DNA of 11,522 nucleotides from an uncultured bacterium (GTDB taxonomy: Bacteria; Verrucomicrobiota; Lentisphaeria; Oligosphaerales; Oligosphaeraceae): assembly GCA_902783355.1 (NCBI GenBank), contig CACZQQ010000249.1:1-11522 (forward strand). The letters run 5' to 3'. Shown here one piece after another: positions 1 to 7,533 of the stretch. Within the stretch, counting starts at the first letter, position 1; each line of letters starts with the position of its first letter. The translations under genes were made by a program, and so were the position numbers. The notes beneath the pieces were generated by a model that worked only from the letters and a program-made list of their open reading frames with translations, made no database searches and was not told where the DNA came from.

Positions 1-1676
1 ACGGGCGGCATTTCGGCCTGCGGATAGCCCCACAGCCGCCATTCGTTGGTCCATTCGCTTCCGTCGTCGGCGGCGAAGCGCGCCGTGAGGCGCAGTTGCT
101 CCGCGGCGGCGCGTTCGGGAAAGACGGCGGAGACGGACGCGAGCCTCTGGAGGCCGCCGGCCAGCCGCACAGAGGGCATTGAGCAGAGCGTCTCGCAGGC
201 GCCGTCCGCGTAGGCGAGAGTCACCTCCAGGTCGCCGACGACCTCCGGCTGCGGCAGAAAGTCGGACGCATAGACGTCGGCGCGGAAGCCGTCCCGCCAG
301 AAGAAGGCGCGCGGCGAAAGGCCGGCCAGCAGCGCGAAGTCGCCGTTGAACTGCCGCATCCATTCGGGCGCAATGTCCTTGTCGTCGTCGAAGCAGTCCA
401 CGATGCCGTTCTTGTTCTCGTATTTGAGGCAGTCGGCGAACTGGAGCATCTCGAAGCCGCACAGCGATGAGAGGCGGCAGCTCTCCAGATATTGCTTGAG
501 GCAGGCCTGGCGGAAATGGCGCGAGGCGGCGACTAGATCGCCGAATTTTTCTCTAACTCCTTTGCGTTCAATGAGTTGTGGCAATGCGTCCATATAGCGC
601 GGGCGCTTGATGCCGTTGGCCGCCAGATAGGCGGGGCCGACCTTCGCGCAGAAGGCGTCGAACTTCTCCCGCAGCGCATAGTAGTCGGGCACGTCGATGT
701 AGTGGACGGCCTCGTGCGCCAGCGTGGGGCGGACAGGGACAACGGCGCGGTGGGCGGCGGCGTCCGCCCGTGGAAGCGCCGCCGTCGTGTCGAAGGGCGC
801 GGCGCAGACGGAGCCGTTGATGAGCCACGGGTCCTCCGCGGAGAACATCTCCGCGTGGCGGCCGTAGGGGAAGAAGTAGGCGATGTGCTGCGCGAAGACG
901 TCGGCGCTGTCGCGGTCGTATTCGCCCCAGCCCGAGTTGTCGAGGATGAGCTTGTTGGGGGCGAGGCGGCGCCCCTCCTCGTAGAGGGCGTGGACTTGCG
1001 GGACGCGGCCCGCGTTGTGCATCTCGTTGCCGATGCAGAAGATGGCCATGGAGGGGCTGTTGCGGTAGCGCAGGAGCGTCTCGCGCCATGCGCTCTGGTC
1101 CATCGCCAGCCCCGTCTTCTCGCCCTTCTCGTCGCGCTCGTAGGCGAAGCCTATTTCGGCGTGGATGAGGAAGCCCTCGCGGTCCGCCGCCTCCACGAAC
1201 TCCGGCCACGGGATGGTCGAATGGAAGCGCACGAGGTTGAAGCCGTACTTCTTGGCCTGGCGAATGTACTTGACGGCCGCGTCGTAGAGGCTGCCGCCCG
1301 TCATGTTGGGGTGGTCGTGGGCCTCGATGCCGCGGATGACGCCGCGCAGGTAGAGCGGACTCCCGTTGAGGAGGATGGCCTTGTTCTGGAAGCGCGACAA
1401 CTCGCTGTAGCCGAAACGGATGTCCACGCCGCCCTCCGCCTGCAGGCGGTAGAGCGACGGCGTGTCGGGCGACCAGGGCCGCAGCGCGGCGGCGTCCAGA
1501 CGCGTCCGCCAACGACCGTCCGCCTGCCGCGCCTGCGAAAGCACTGGCGCGTCGACGCCCTCCCCCGACCGCGCATCGACGACACGCACGCCGACGAGGC
1601 GTCCGGACGACAGAACCTGCAACCCTCCGCTGCCTACCTGGCTGATGATGTGGATGTCCATGGAAAAGTCGCTCAT
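1..1676 (-). CDS. Glycoside hydrolase family 2-like protein (beta-galactosidase/beta-glucuronidase type), 3' end outside window
   Basis: About 558 residues are visible and the frame stays open to the window start. Predicted to hydrolyse a beta-glycosidic bond; the substrate is unknown. Residues 1-95 look like the GH2 immunoglobulin-like domain (LRPWSPDTPSLYRL), followed by a TIM barrel with GFNLVRFHS near residue 150. The acid/base is probably E218 in CIGNEMHN and the nucleophile E322 in LAHEAVHY. GFEMLQF and the FNGDFALLAG region match uncharacterised GH2-like proteins, and the last visible motif is NEWRLWGYPQ. The usual N-terminal jelly-roll sugar-binding domain is missing and there is no signal peptide, so it should be cytosolic. 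I chose the ATG at 1676 because AGGA (1681-1684) lies 4 nt upstream; the in-frame ATG at 1661 has no ribosome binding site. It starts 21 bp after the S66 gene and is probably co-transcribed. Family is fairly sure, substrate is not. Confidence 0.85.
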   Translation of the reverse strand, partial: MSDFSMDIHIISQVGSGGLQVLSSGRLVGVRVVDARSGEGVDAPVLSQARQADGRWRTRLDAAALRPWSPDTPSLYRLQAEGGVDIRFGYSELSRFQNKAILLNGSPLYLRGVIRGIEAHDHPNMTGGSLYDAAVKYIRQAKKYGFNLVRFHSTIPWPEFVEAADREGFLIHAEIGFAYERDEKGEKTGLAMDQSAWRETLLRYRNSPSMAIFCIGNEMHNAGRVPQVHALYEEGRRLAPNKLILDNSGWGEYDRDSADVFAQHIAYFFPYGRHAEMFSAEDPWLINGSVCAAPFDTTAALPRADAAAHRAVVPVRPTLAHEAVHYIDVPDYYALREKFDAFCAKVGPAYLAANGIKRPRYMDALPQLIERKGVREKFGDLVAASRHFRQACLKQYLESCRLSSLCGFEMLQFADCLKYENKNGIVDCFDDDKDIAPEWMRQFNGDFALLAGLSPRAFFWRDGFRADVYASDFLPQPEVVGDLEVTLAYADGACETLCSMPSVRLAGGLQRLASVSAVFPERAAAEQLRLTARFAADDGSEWTNEWRLWGYPQAEMPP

Positions 1677-1697
1677 GGGTTCCTGTAACTTATAGTA

Positions 1698-2591
1698 CTA
1701 TGTGGCGTGCAGAACGAGTGCCGCCCTGCCCTCTTCGGCGGTCATGGTGGCGAAACGGTTGCAGGGCAGCGCGACGGAGGGATGGAGATGGCCCAAGGGG
1801 AAGTCCGCCAGGACGGGGCCGTGGACATGGGTGGCGTACTCCGCCAGAATGTCGGGCAGCCATTCGCCGTCCTCCACTTCCGTGAAGTGCCCGAAGGCGA
1901 GGCCGGCCAGCCGCTCCAGAATGCCCGCCTGCCGCAAGTGGTTCAGCGTGCGGTCGATGGCGTGGGCCGGCACGTTCACGTCCTCCAGGACAAGCAGCGC
2001 GCCCTCCAGATCGGGCAGCCACGGCGTCCCCACAAGGCATTGCAGGAGGGTCATGTTGGCGGCGAAGAGCCGCCCCGCGGCTTTCCCTTTATTAAGGACG
2101 CGCGCGCGCGACCACGGCGGCAGGAGGTTTCTTTCGCCCGAAAGCACGGCCGCCAGCGAGGCGATTTCGCGCCGGAAGGCCTCGGAAGCCGTCTCCTGCG
2201 CGAGAGTGGAGCAGAGCATGGGGCCGTGGATGAGGCGGTCGCAGCCGTGCGCGGCGGCCGCCAGCAGCAGCGCCGTCGTGTCGCTGTAGCCGCAGAGCCA
2301 CTTGCCGCCGGCCTTCAGCGCCGCGAAGTCGATCGACGGCAGGGCGCGCGTCGCGCCGGAGCCGCCACGCACCGCCATCAGCAGCTGCGGGCGCGGATCC
2401 GCCGCCAACGCATTGAAGGCGGCCGCGCGATAGGCGTCCGTCCCCGCGAAGGGACGCAGGCGCGGAATGGGCTGCGGCGGCTCGACGACCGCCACGCCCA
2501 GGGCGCGCAAGTGCGCAAGCCCCTCCTGATAGCGTGCCTCGTCCGGATAGTTGGAGAGGCAGAAGAGGCCGACGCAGGAAAGAGGAAACAC
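1698..2591 (-). CDS. S66 family peptidase, LD-carboxypeptidase/MccF-like
   Basis: A 297-residue serine peptidase of the S66 family, whose known members remove the terminal D-amino acid from muramoyl tetrapeptides during peptidoglycan recycling (LdcA) or cleave microcin C-like acyl-sulfamoyl adenylates (MccF). The nucleophile elbow is GYSDTT with S103, preceded by VRGGSGATRALPSID (the family RGGxG motif). E203 in VLEDVNVPAH and H268 in PLGHLHPSVALPCN complete the predicted Ser-Glu-His triad. The IHGP and AIDRTLNHLRQAG motifs are also typical. No signal peptide, so cytosolic. The start is GTG and shares its G with the gcvH stop (TAGTG); AAGGAG lies 11 nt upstream inside gcvH, and an in-frame stop just beyond rules out an earlier start. 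Translation is probably coupled to gcvH. Peptidoglycan recycling is the likelier role given the envelope genes nearby, but MccF-like detoxification cannot be excluded. Confidence 0.88.
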   Translation of the reverse strand: MFPLSCVGLFCLSNYPDEARYQEGLAHLRALGVAVVEPPQPIPRLRPFAGTDAYRAAAFNALAADPRPQLLMAVRGGSGATRALPSIDFAALKAGGKWLCGYSDTTALLLAAAAHGCDRLIHGPMLCSTLAQETASEAFRREIASLAAVLSGERNLLPPWSRARVLNKGKAAGRLFAANMTLLQCLVGTPWLPDLEGALLVLEDVNVPAHAIDRTLNHLRQAGILERLAGLAFGHFTEVEDGEWLPDILAEYATHVHGPVLADFPLGHLHPSVALPCNRFATMTAEEGRAALVLHAT

Positions 2592-2956
2592 TAGCGGATG
2601 AACTCCTTATATTGAGCCTCATCCATAAGTCCTTCCAAATCAGCAACTTGCGGATTTTCAAGCTTGCAGATCCACGCCTCGCCTTCGGGCGCGCTGTTGA
2701 GGTTCTCCGGCGTCTTCTCCAGCGCGTCGTTGACGGCGCAGACGGTGCCGCCGATGGGCGCATAGACGTCCGAGGCCGCCTTGACGGATTCAATCACGCA
2801 GAGCTGGTCCTTCGCCTTGACGGCCTTTCCGGCCTCGGGCAGCTCGATGAAGGTGATTTCGCCCAGCTCGTCCGCCGCGAACTGGCTGATGCCAACGGTG
2901 GCGATGCCGTCGGCGCCGATTTCAACCCACTGGTGCTCTTCGCTGTACTTCTTCAT
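2591..2956 (-). CDS. gcvH: Glycine cleavage system H protein (lipoyl carrier)
   Basis: At 121 residues this is near the usual GcvH length. GcvH carries the aminomethyl group between the P and T proteins of the glycine cleavage complex on a lipoyl arm. The N-terminal YSEEHQWVEI motif and the lipoylation site IESVKAASDVYAPI, with K59 as the modified lysine, are clear. The mid-protein stretch ITFIELPEAGKAV and the C-terminal PEGEAWICKL also fit the family. The ATG at 2956 overlaps the ispF stop by ATGA and is preceded by GAGG, which is supplied by the edge of the 9-bp repeat at the end of ispF. The stop overlaps the GTG of the S66 gene. No gcvT, gcvP or lipoate ligase gene is in the window, so this copy stands apart from the other glycine cleavage genes at least locally. 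Confidence 0.95.
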   Translation of the reverse strand: MKKYSEEHQWVEIGADGIATVGISQFAADELGEITFIELPEAGKAVKAKDQLCVIESVKAASDVYAPIGGTVCAVNDALEKTPENLNSAPEGEAWICKLENPQVADLEGLMDEAQYKEFIR

Positions 2957-3516
2957 GCGTTTCCTCTTTGCGTGTTTTGCGTGCTTTGCGTGCTTTGCGT
3001 GCTTTGCGTGTTTTGTGGACTGATTTCGGCCAAAAGGACGGCGGTGGCCTGGATGGCCTGTCGGGCGCCCACGGCGTCAAGCCCCTCGTTGGTCTTGGCC
3101 TTGACGGAGACGGCCTCCACGCCGCAGCCGAAGAGGGCGGCGAGGCTGGCGCGGATGGCGGCGATGTGGGGCGCCAGGCGCGGCGCCTCCGCGATGACGG
3201 TGCAGTCCAGATTCACGAGACGCCAGCCGCGCAGGGCGGGCAGTGCCAGAACGCGCCGCAGCAGTTCACGGCTGTCGGCGCCCTTCCACTGCGGATCCCT
3301 GTCGGAGAAGTGGCCCCCGATGTCGCCTGCGGCCACGCTGCCCAGCACGGCGTCGATGACGGCGTGCAGCAGCACGTCCGCGTCGGAATGGCCCAGCAGG
3401 CCAAGCCCGTCCGCGCCGCCGTCGATTTCGACGCCGCCAAGGACCAGGCGGCGGCCCGCCGCCAGACGGTGGCAGTCATAGCCCTGCCCTATCCTCATTG
3501 CCGCGTCCATGGGCAT
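2953..3516 (-). CDS. ispF: 2-C-methyl-D-erythritol 2,4-cyclodiphosphate synthase
   Basis: IspF converts CDP-methylerythritol 2-phosphate to the 2,4-cyclodiphosphate with loss of CMP in the MEP isoprenoid pathway. Metal ligands D14 and H16 (GYDCH) and H43 (GHSDADVLLHAVIDAVLG) are present, together with GDIGGHFSDRDPQWKGADSR and VKAKTNEGLDAVG. The protein is 187 residues against roughly 157-160 for the family. The excess is a short N-terminal extension before MRIGQGYDCH and a tail of about 20 residues (QNTQSTQSTQSTQNTQ plus RGNA) encoded by a 9-bp tandem repeat. The ATG at 3516 is preferred because GAGG, overlapping the stop of the upstream lipoprotein gene, lies 9 nt upstream; the ATG at 3498 would match the family start better but has no ribosome binding site. 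It lies 11 bp after the LptE-like gene and overlaps gcvH by 4 bp. No ispD is visible next to it. Confidence 0.95.
   Translation of the reverse strand: MPMDAAMRIGQGYDCHRLAAGRRLVLGGVEIDGGADGLGLLGHSDADVLLHAVIDAVLGSVAAGDIGGHFSDRDPQWKGADSRELLRRVLALPALRGWRLVNLDCTVIAEAPRLAPHIAAIRASLAALFGCGVEAVSVKAKTNEGLDAVGARQAIQATAVLLAEISPQNTQSTQSTQSTQNTQRGNA
2966..3019. repeat. Tandem 9-bp repeat at the ispF-gcvH junction
   Basis: Five consecutive units of YTTTGCGTG on the plus strand (2966-3010), differing only at the first base (C or T), followed by one decayed unit. On the coding strand they read as Thr-Gln-Ser/Asn triplets at the C-terminus of IspF. Because the period is three codons, changes in copy number keep the frame. 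The last unit runs into AAAGAGGAAACGC, which contains the gcvH Shine-Dalgarno sequence. Confidence 0.95.
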
Positions 3517-3527
3517 ACTTTAACGCC

Positions 3528-4070
3528 TCAATCGGCGATGGCGTCCACAATATGGGCGGCCAAATCCATGGCGGCCTGCCGGAGGGCGCTGCGCTGCGCG
3601 GTCTCCTTGTCGGCGGTCAGCGGCATGTCCGCCGTCGCAACAACCTCGCCCGTGCGGACTTGCGACTCGCCGCCGTCCACAGGGACGGCGCGCCATCTGG
3701 CCTTGAGGGTCAGCCGGTAGAGGACAGGCTGGTAGGCGTCGCCGTCATGATGGCGCGACTTCCTGTCGCGCGTCCGCGCCCGCGCCAGATTGCGCTGGTC
3801 CAGCTCCACAAGCGTGACCTCCACCTTCAGACCCGCGTCGGCGCCGTCCACCGCCGCCAGACGCAGGCCCGGCGTCTCCGCAAGGCGCTCCTGGAGGGCA
3901 TGGCGCACCTGCGTCCCCAGAATCGCCTCCGCCGTCTTGTTGACGACAGGCTGGACGAAGATGCAGCGCTGTCCGGGCGGCAGCGCGGTACCGAAATGGT
4001 AGGAGGCGCAGCCGCCCGCCAGGAGGGCGGCCGCCAGAAGGAAGCACAGCGCCTTGACAGGGCTTCTCAT
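3528..4070 (-). CDS. LptE-like lipopolysaccharide-assembly lipoprotein
   Basis: A 180-residue predicted lipoprotein. Residues 1-20 form a signal sequence with a hydrophobic core (ALCFLLAAALLAGG) and C21 as the lipidated cysteine. The start of the mature part, CASYHFGTALPPGQRCIFVQP, followed by NKTAEAILGTQVRHALQERLAE, resembles the LptE family, which plugs the LptD outer-membrane channel and helps insert LPS. The later DAGLKVEVTLVELDQRN and VLYRLTLKARWRAV segments fit the beta strands of that fold. The gene starts 3 bp after the TPR gene, with GGAG about 9-10 nt upstream of the ATG inside that gene's end, and is followed by ispF after 11 bp. LptE sequences diverge widely, so the family call rests on lipobox, length and pattern. 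A generic outer-membrane lipoprotein is the alternative. Confidence 0.72.
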   Translation of the reverse strand: MRSPVKALCFLLAAALLAGGCASYHFGTALPPGQRCIFVQPVVNKTAEAILGTQVRHALQERLAETPGLRLAAVDGADAGLKVEVTLVELDQRNLARARTRDRKSRHHDGDAYQPVLYRLTLKARWRAVPVDGGESQVRTGEVVATADMPLTADKETAQRSALRQAAMDLAAHIVDAIAD

Positions 4071-4073
4071 GGG

Positions 4074-5249
4074 CTACTTCTCCCGCGGGGGCTTGGGCGG
4101 CGGCAGCGCGCCGCCGGCCTTCTCGTTGAATTTCTGCTCCAGAATGAGGCGGGCCTGCAACGCGCCGCGGGTCTCCGGATACTCGCGGCCGATGTCGTAG
4201 AGGTAGCGGCGCGCGACCTCGGGGCGGTAGTGGTGCTTGTTCAGATAGAAGGTGGCGCGCTCCAGAAGGCGCGACGCCTCGCGCTCGCGGCACTCGTGGA
4301 CGATCGCATCCGCCTCGGGGCGCCTCGGATCCTTCTTGGAGGCCAGCTCCAGGAAGGAGCGCGCCTCGCGCACGGCGGCACGGCCCAGCTCGCCGTCGCT
4401 GTCCGCCTTCGCGGACATCTTGCCGAGGAGGCGCGCCAGCGCCAGACGCACGTCGGGCTCCTTCGGCGACAGGCGGATGACCTCCTGATAGACGTTGACC
4501 GCCTCTTCGTTCTGACCGTCCTTCTCCAGCTTGGCCCCCAGCACCAGCCGGTCGTCCAGCGACTGCTTGACATCCGGCTGCAGGGCGACGATCTGGCGGT
4601 AGATCTCAATGGCGGCCAGCGCGTCGCGCAGGCCGAGGACGGTGCCGTTGCCCTCCTCGTAGCACTGCGCCAGCTCGCGCAGCTTCTCCAGCAGGACCGG
4701 CAGCGGGACATAGTAGAGGTAGTCCTTCTGGATCATGGCGTAGATCTTGCGGGCGCGGTTGGCCTTGCCGCCGGCCAGATAGCATTCGGCGGCCGCCATG
4801 TAGTTCATCGCGGCCTCGGCGGGGGAGGCGGCCGCTTCGTCAAGGTCGCGGGGCGGCGGCGGTGGCGGTGGCGGAGGCGGCTGGGGCCTGGCAGGCGGCG
4901 GCGGAACCGCGGCCTTGTCGCCGGAGGGACCGGCCTTCGGGGGCCTGTCGCCCATGCGGCGGCGAAGCGCCTCCTCGGTCTCGCGGCGCTGGCGTTCCGC
5001 CTCCTCGGCCTCGCGGCGCTGGCGGGCCTCCTCCGCCTGCCGGCGCGCCCGCTCGCGGCTCTCGTTGCCCAGCTTCTCGTAGATTTCGGCGGCGGGCTTG
5101 TAGTCCTTGGTGTCGATGTGCTCCTGCGCCTGACGGCGGGCATGGCGTTCGCGCACGAAGTCGTCGAAGTTCTGGAGCGGGTTCAACGAGGTCTCGGCGG
5201 CGCCGGCCGCCAGGCAGAGCAGAAGGGCGGTGAGGAGGACTTTACGCAT
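4074..5249 (-). CDS. Periplasmic TPR protein with coiled coil and polyproline linker, BamD-like C-terminus
   Basis: 391 residues. Residues 1-18 are a signal peptide (MRKVLLTALLLCLAAGAAET), probably cut by signal peptidase I near AGA/AET; there is no good lipobox. Residues 40-60 resemble a TPR helix pair (AQEHIDTKDYKPAAEIYEKL). Residues 62-99 are a highly charged Arg/Glu coiled coil, residues 117-133 a proline-rich linker with ten prolines in a row, and residues 145-375 are helical repeats including EEAVNVYQEVIRLSPKEP. The last repeat, ATFYLNKHHYRPEVARRYL with GREYPET, resembles the BamD/YfiO TPR pattern. The position just before an LptE-like lipoprotein suggests work in outer-membrane assembly as a scaffold, but no enzyme motif is present and no partner can be named. 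AAGGA lies 7-8 nt before the ATG; the gene begins 16 bp after the acyl-CoA ligase. Confidence 0.82.
   Translation of the reverse strand: MRKVLLTALLLCLAAGAAETSLNPLQNFDDFVRERHARRQAQEHIDTKDYKPAAEIYEKLGNESRERARRQAEEARQRREAEEAERQRRETEEALRRRMGDRPPKAGPSGDKAAVPPPPARPQPPPPPPPPPPRDLDEAAASPAEAAMNYMAAAECYLAGGKANRARKIYAMIQKDYLYYVPLPVLLEKLRELAQCYEEGNGTVLGLRDALAAIEIYRQIVALQPDVKQSLDDRLVLGAKLEKDGQNEEAVNVYQEVIRLSPKEPDVRLALARLLGKMSAKADSDGELGRAAVREARSFLELASKKDPRRPEADAIVHECREREASRLLERATFYLNKHHYRPEVARRYLYDIGREYPETRGALQARLILEQKFNEKAGGALPPPKPPREK
4851..4880. repeat. Trinucleotide run encoding ten prolines
   Basis: An uninterrupted run of proline codons on the minus strand (mixed third bases) encodes residues 124-133 of the TPR protein. 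It forms the core of the proline-rich linker between coiled coil and TPR domain. Confidence 0.9.
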
Positions 5250-5265
5250 GCTGTGTTCCTTGTGT

Positions 5266-6924
5266 TTAGGCGATGCCCAGAAGGGCCTTCGCCTGCTCGC
5301 GGAGCTTGAACTTCTGGATCTTGCCGGAGGCCGTCTGCGGAAGGCTGTCCACCACGAAGAAGTGGGCGGGCGTCTTGTAGAAGGCGATGCGGTGGCGGCA
5401 GTATTCGCGCAGGTCGTCCTCCGTGAGGTCGGTGACGCCCTTGGCGGGGATGACGAAGGCGCAGACGATCTCGCCGTACTTCTTGTCGGGGGCGCCGACG
5501 ACCTCGCACTGCTCCACCTTCGGATTCGTCATGAGGAACTCCTCGATCTCGCGCGGATAGATGTTCTCGCCGCCGCGGATGATCATGTCCTTGAGGCGCC
5601 CCGTGATGCGGTAGTAGCCGTCCTCGTCCACAACGCCGATGTCGCCGGAATGCAGCCATCCGTCCTTGTCGATGGCCTTGGCGGTCTCCTCAGGCATCTT
5701 GTAGTAGCCCTTCATGACGGTGTAGCCGCGGCAGCAGATCTCGCCCGGCACGTTGACGGGCTGCGTGGCGCCTGTCTCCGGGTCCACGATCTTGATCTCC
5801 ACGTGCGGCTGGACGGTGCCGACGGTGTTGACGCGGTGCTCCAGCGTCTCGTCCGTCCCCGACATGATGATGACGGGGGAGGATTCGGTCAGGCCGTAGG
5901 GGATGGTGATCTGCGGCATGTGCATCTCGTTGATGACGCGCTGCATGAGTTCGGTGGGGCAGAGCGACCCGGACATGATGCCCGTGCGCAGGCTGCTCAT
6001 GTCGAACATCTTGAACATGGGGTGGTTCAGCTCGGCGTAGTACATCGTGGGCACGCCGTAGACCGCGGTCGCCTTCGCCTTCTGGATGGAGGCCAGCACC
6101 AGGAGGGGGTCGAACTGTTCGCACATGACCAGCGTGCCGCCGTGGCTGAAGACCGCCATCACGCCCAGCACGCAGCCGAAGCAGTGGAAGAGCGGCACGG
6201 GCACGCACACGCGGTCCACGCCCGTCAGCTTCTGGCGCTCGCCGATGTAGAAGCCGTTGTTCAGGATGTTGCGGTGGGTCAGCATGACGCCCTTCGGGAA
6301 GCCCGTCGTGCCCGACGTGTACTGCATGTTCACCACGTCGTTGTTGCTGATGCCCTTCTTGGCCTCCGCCAGCACCGCGTCGTCCACGGACTGGCCCAGC
6401 AGGAAGAGCTCCTCGCTCGTGTACATGCCGCGGTGCTTCTCCTGCCCGATGAAGCAGACGTATTTAAGGAAAGGCAGCTCCTTGTTGCTGATCATGCCGC
6501 GGGGCATGGTGCGCAATTCGGGAACCAGCTCGTACATGATGTCCACGTAGCTGACGTCGCGCTGCCCGTCCACGATCGCGATCATCTTCATGTCGGACTG
6601 CTTCAGGACGTACTCGACCTCCTTGATCTTGTAGTTGGTGTTGATGGTCACCAGCACGCAGCCGATCTTGGCGGTGGCGAACATGAAGGTCAGCCATTCG
6701 GGGACGTTGCGCGCCCAGACGCCGATGTGGTCGCCGCGCTTGATGCCGATGGCCAGAAGCCCCTTCGCCAGGTCGTCCGTCCGCTGGTAGAAGTCTGCGT
6801 AGGACCAGCAGAGGTTGCGGTCGGGATAGGTGATGAAGGGGCGGTCGGGATGCTTCGCGACCAGGCCGTCGAAGAACTCGCCGATCGTCTTCTCGGAGAA
6901 GAGCTGTTCGTCTTGGATATTCAT
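5266..6924 (-). CDS. AMP-forming acyl-CoA synthetase (FadD/AlkK-like fatty acid-CoA ligase)
   Basis: 552 residues from the ATG at 6924. Enzymes of this family activate a carboxylic acid with ATP to an acyl-adenylate and pass it to CoA. All core motifs are intact: the P-loop [10 protein letters not shown] (202-211), GLTESSP (about 344-350), GWLHSGDIG (422-430), the hinge [16 protein letters not shown] (442-457), and the catalytic lysine K535 in [10 protein letters not shown]. No signal peptide. Length and motif spacing match medium- or long-chain acyl-CoA ligases, but the substrate cannot be read from sequence. An in-frame GTG at 6951 would add nine residues; I prefer the ATG because the usual family N-terminus ([22 protein letters not shown]) follows shortly. 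Neither start has a strong ribosome binding site. It follows the XRE-cupin gene by 36 bp, so that regulator may control it, and it precedes the TPR gene by 16 bp. Confidence 0.92.
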   Translation of the reverse strand: MNIQDEQLFSEKTIGEFFDGLVAKHPDRPFITYPDRNLCWSYADFYQRTDDLAKGLLAIGIKRGDHIGVWARNVPEWLTFMFATAKIGCVLVTINTNYKIKEVEYVLKQSDMKMIAIVDGQRDVSYVDIMYELVPELRTMPRGMISNKELPFLKYVCFIGQEKHRGMYTSEELFLLGQSVDDAVLAEAKKGISNNDVVNMQYTSGTTGFPKGVMLTHRNILNNGFYIGERQKLTGVDRVCVPVPLFHCFGCVLGVMAVFSHGGTLVMCEQFDPLLVLASIQKAKATAVYGVPTMYYAELNHPMFKMFDMSSLRTGIMSGSLCPTELMQRVINEMHMPQITIPYGLTESSPVIIMSGTDETLEHRVNTVGTVQPHVEIKIVDPETGATQPVNVPGEICCRGYTVMKGYYKMPEETAKAIDKDGWLHSGDIGVVDEDGYYRITGRLKDMIIRGGENIYPREIEEFLMTNPKVEQCEVVGAPDKKYGEIVCAFVIPAKGVTDLTEDDLREYCRHRIAFYKTPAHFFVVDSLPQTASGKIQKFKLREQAKALLGIA

Positions 6925-6960
6925 AGTCAGGGGTATCCCGTGGCTTTGCACCGTGCGCCG

Positions 6961-7533
6961 TCAGTGCGGCGCGTAGATGACCGCGAGGATGCGGGCCATC
7001 TTGCCGCCGTGGGCGTGCAGGTGGTGCGGGACGATGGAATCGTAGTAGATGCTCTGGCCCGCCTTCACGATGAAGGACTTGCGGCCGTAGGCGACCTCGA
7101 TTTCGCCGGAGAGGACGTAGACGAACTCCTCGCCCTCGTGGCTGGAGAGCTCGTAGCCGTCCGTCTCAGGCGGATTCACGTCGATGACGAAGGGCTCCAT
7201 GTTGCGGTCGGCCTTGTTGGCCGCCAGCGCATGGAAGAAGAGGCCGTTGCGGTCGCCGGCGCCCACGAAGCGCACCGCCTTGTCGTCCGCCTCCTCGGGG
7301 GAGCTGACGACGGGGCCCGTAATGGAGGCGTCGTCCAGGAAGGTGCCCAGGCGGCATCCGAGTCCGCGCGCCAGCTTCAGGAGCGGGGTCAGCGAAGTGG
7401 CGACCTCGCCCGCCTCAATCTTGCTGATCTGCTCCGCGGAAAGTCCGCTGCGCTCGCTCAATTCCTCCACGGAGACGCCGCGCAGTTCGCGCAGATCCCG
7501 TATCTTGGCACCGACTTGGTTGTTGTCAGGCAT
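6961..7533 (-). CDS. XRE-family transcriptional regulator with C-terminal cupin domain
   Basis: 190 residues. Residues 7-66 are a helix-turn-helix of the XRE/HTH_3 type (VGAKIRDLRELRGVSVEEL followed by SGLSAEQISKIEAGEVATS). Residues 105-188 are a cupin_2 domain with SSHEGEEFVYVLSGEIEV (H132, E136) and GQSIYYDSIVPHHLHAHG as the two metal or ligand motifs. Known relatives with this two-domain layout (PuuR and SutR types) bind a small molecule in the cupin and control neighbouring metabolic genes. AAGGAAG lies about 8 nt before the ATG at 7533. It is the first gene of the long operon and lies directly before the acyl-CoA ligase, so control of fatty-acid or acyl metabolism together with its own promoter is a fair inference. 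The ligand is unknown. Confidence 0.92.
   Translation of the reverse strand: MPDNNQVGAKIRDLRELRGVSVEELSERSGLSAEQISKIEAGEVATSLTPLLKLARGLGCRLGTFLDDASITGPVVSSPEEADDKAVRFVGAGDRNGLFFHALAANKADRNMEPFVIDVNPPETDGYELSSHEGEEFVYVLSGEIEVAYGRKSFIVKAGQSIYYDSIVPHHLHAHGGKMARILAVIYAPH

Noticed and set aside
568..1512. Minus-strand frame of 314 codons within the GH2-like gene
   Set aside because: It is in another frame from the GH2 protein, is extremely Arg/Pro/His-rich and has no domain; the GH2 frame carries the conserved motifs.
6925..6951. Upstream GTG start for the acyl-CoA ligase
   Set aside because: No ribosome binding site and no family-like residues in the nine added codons; kept as a lesser alternative.
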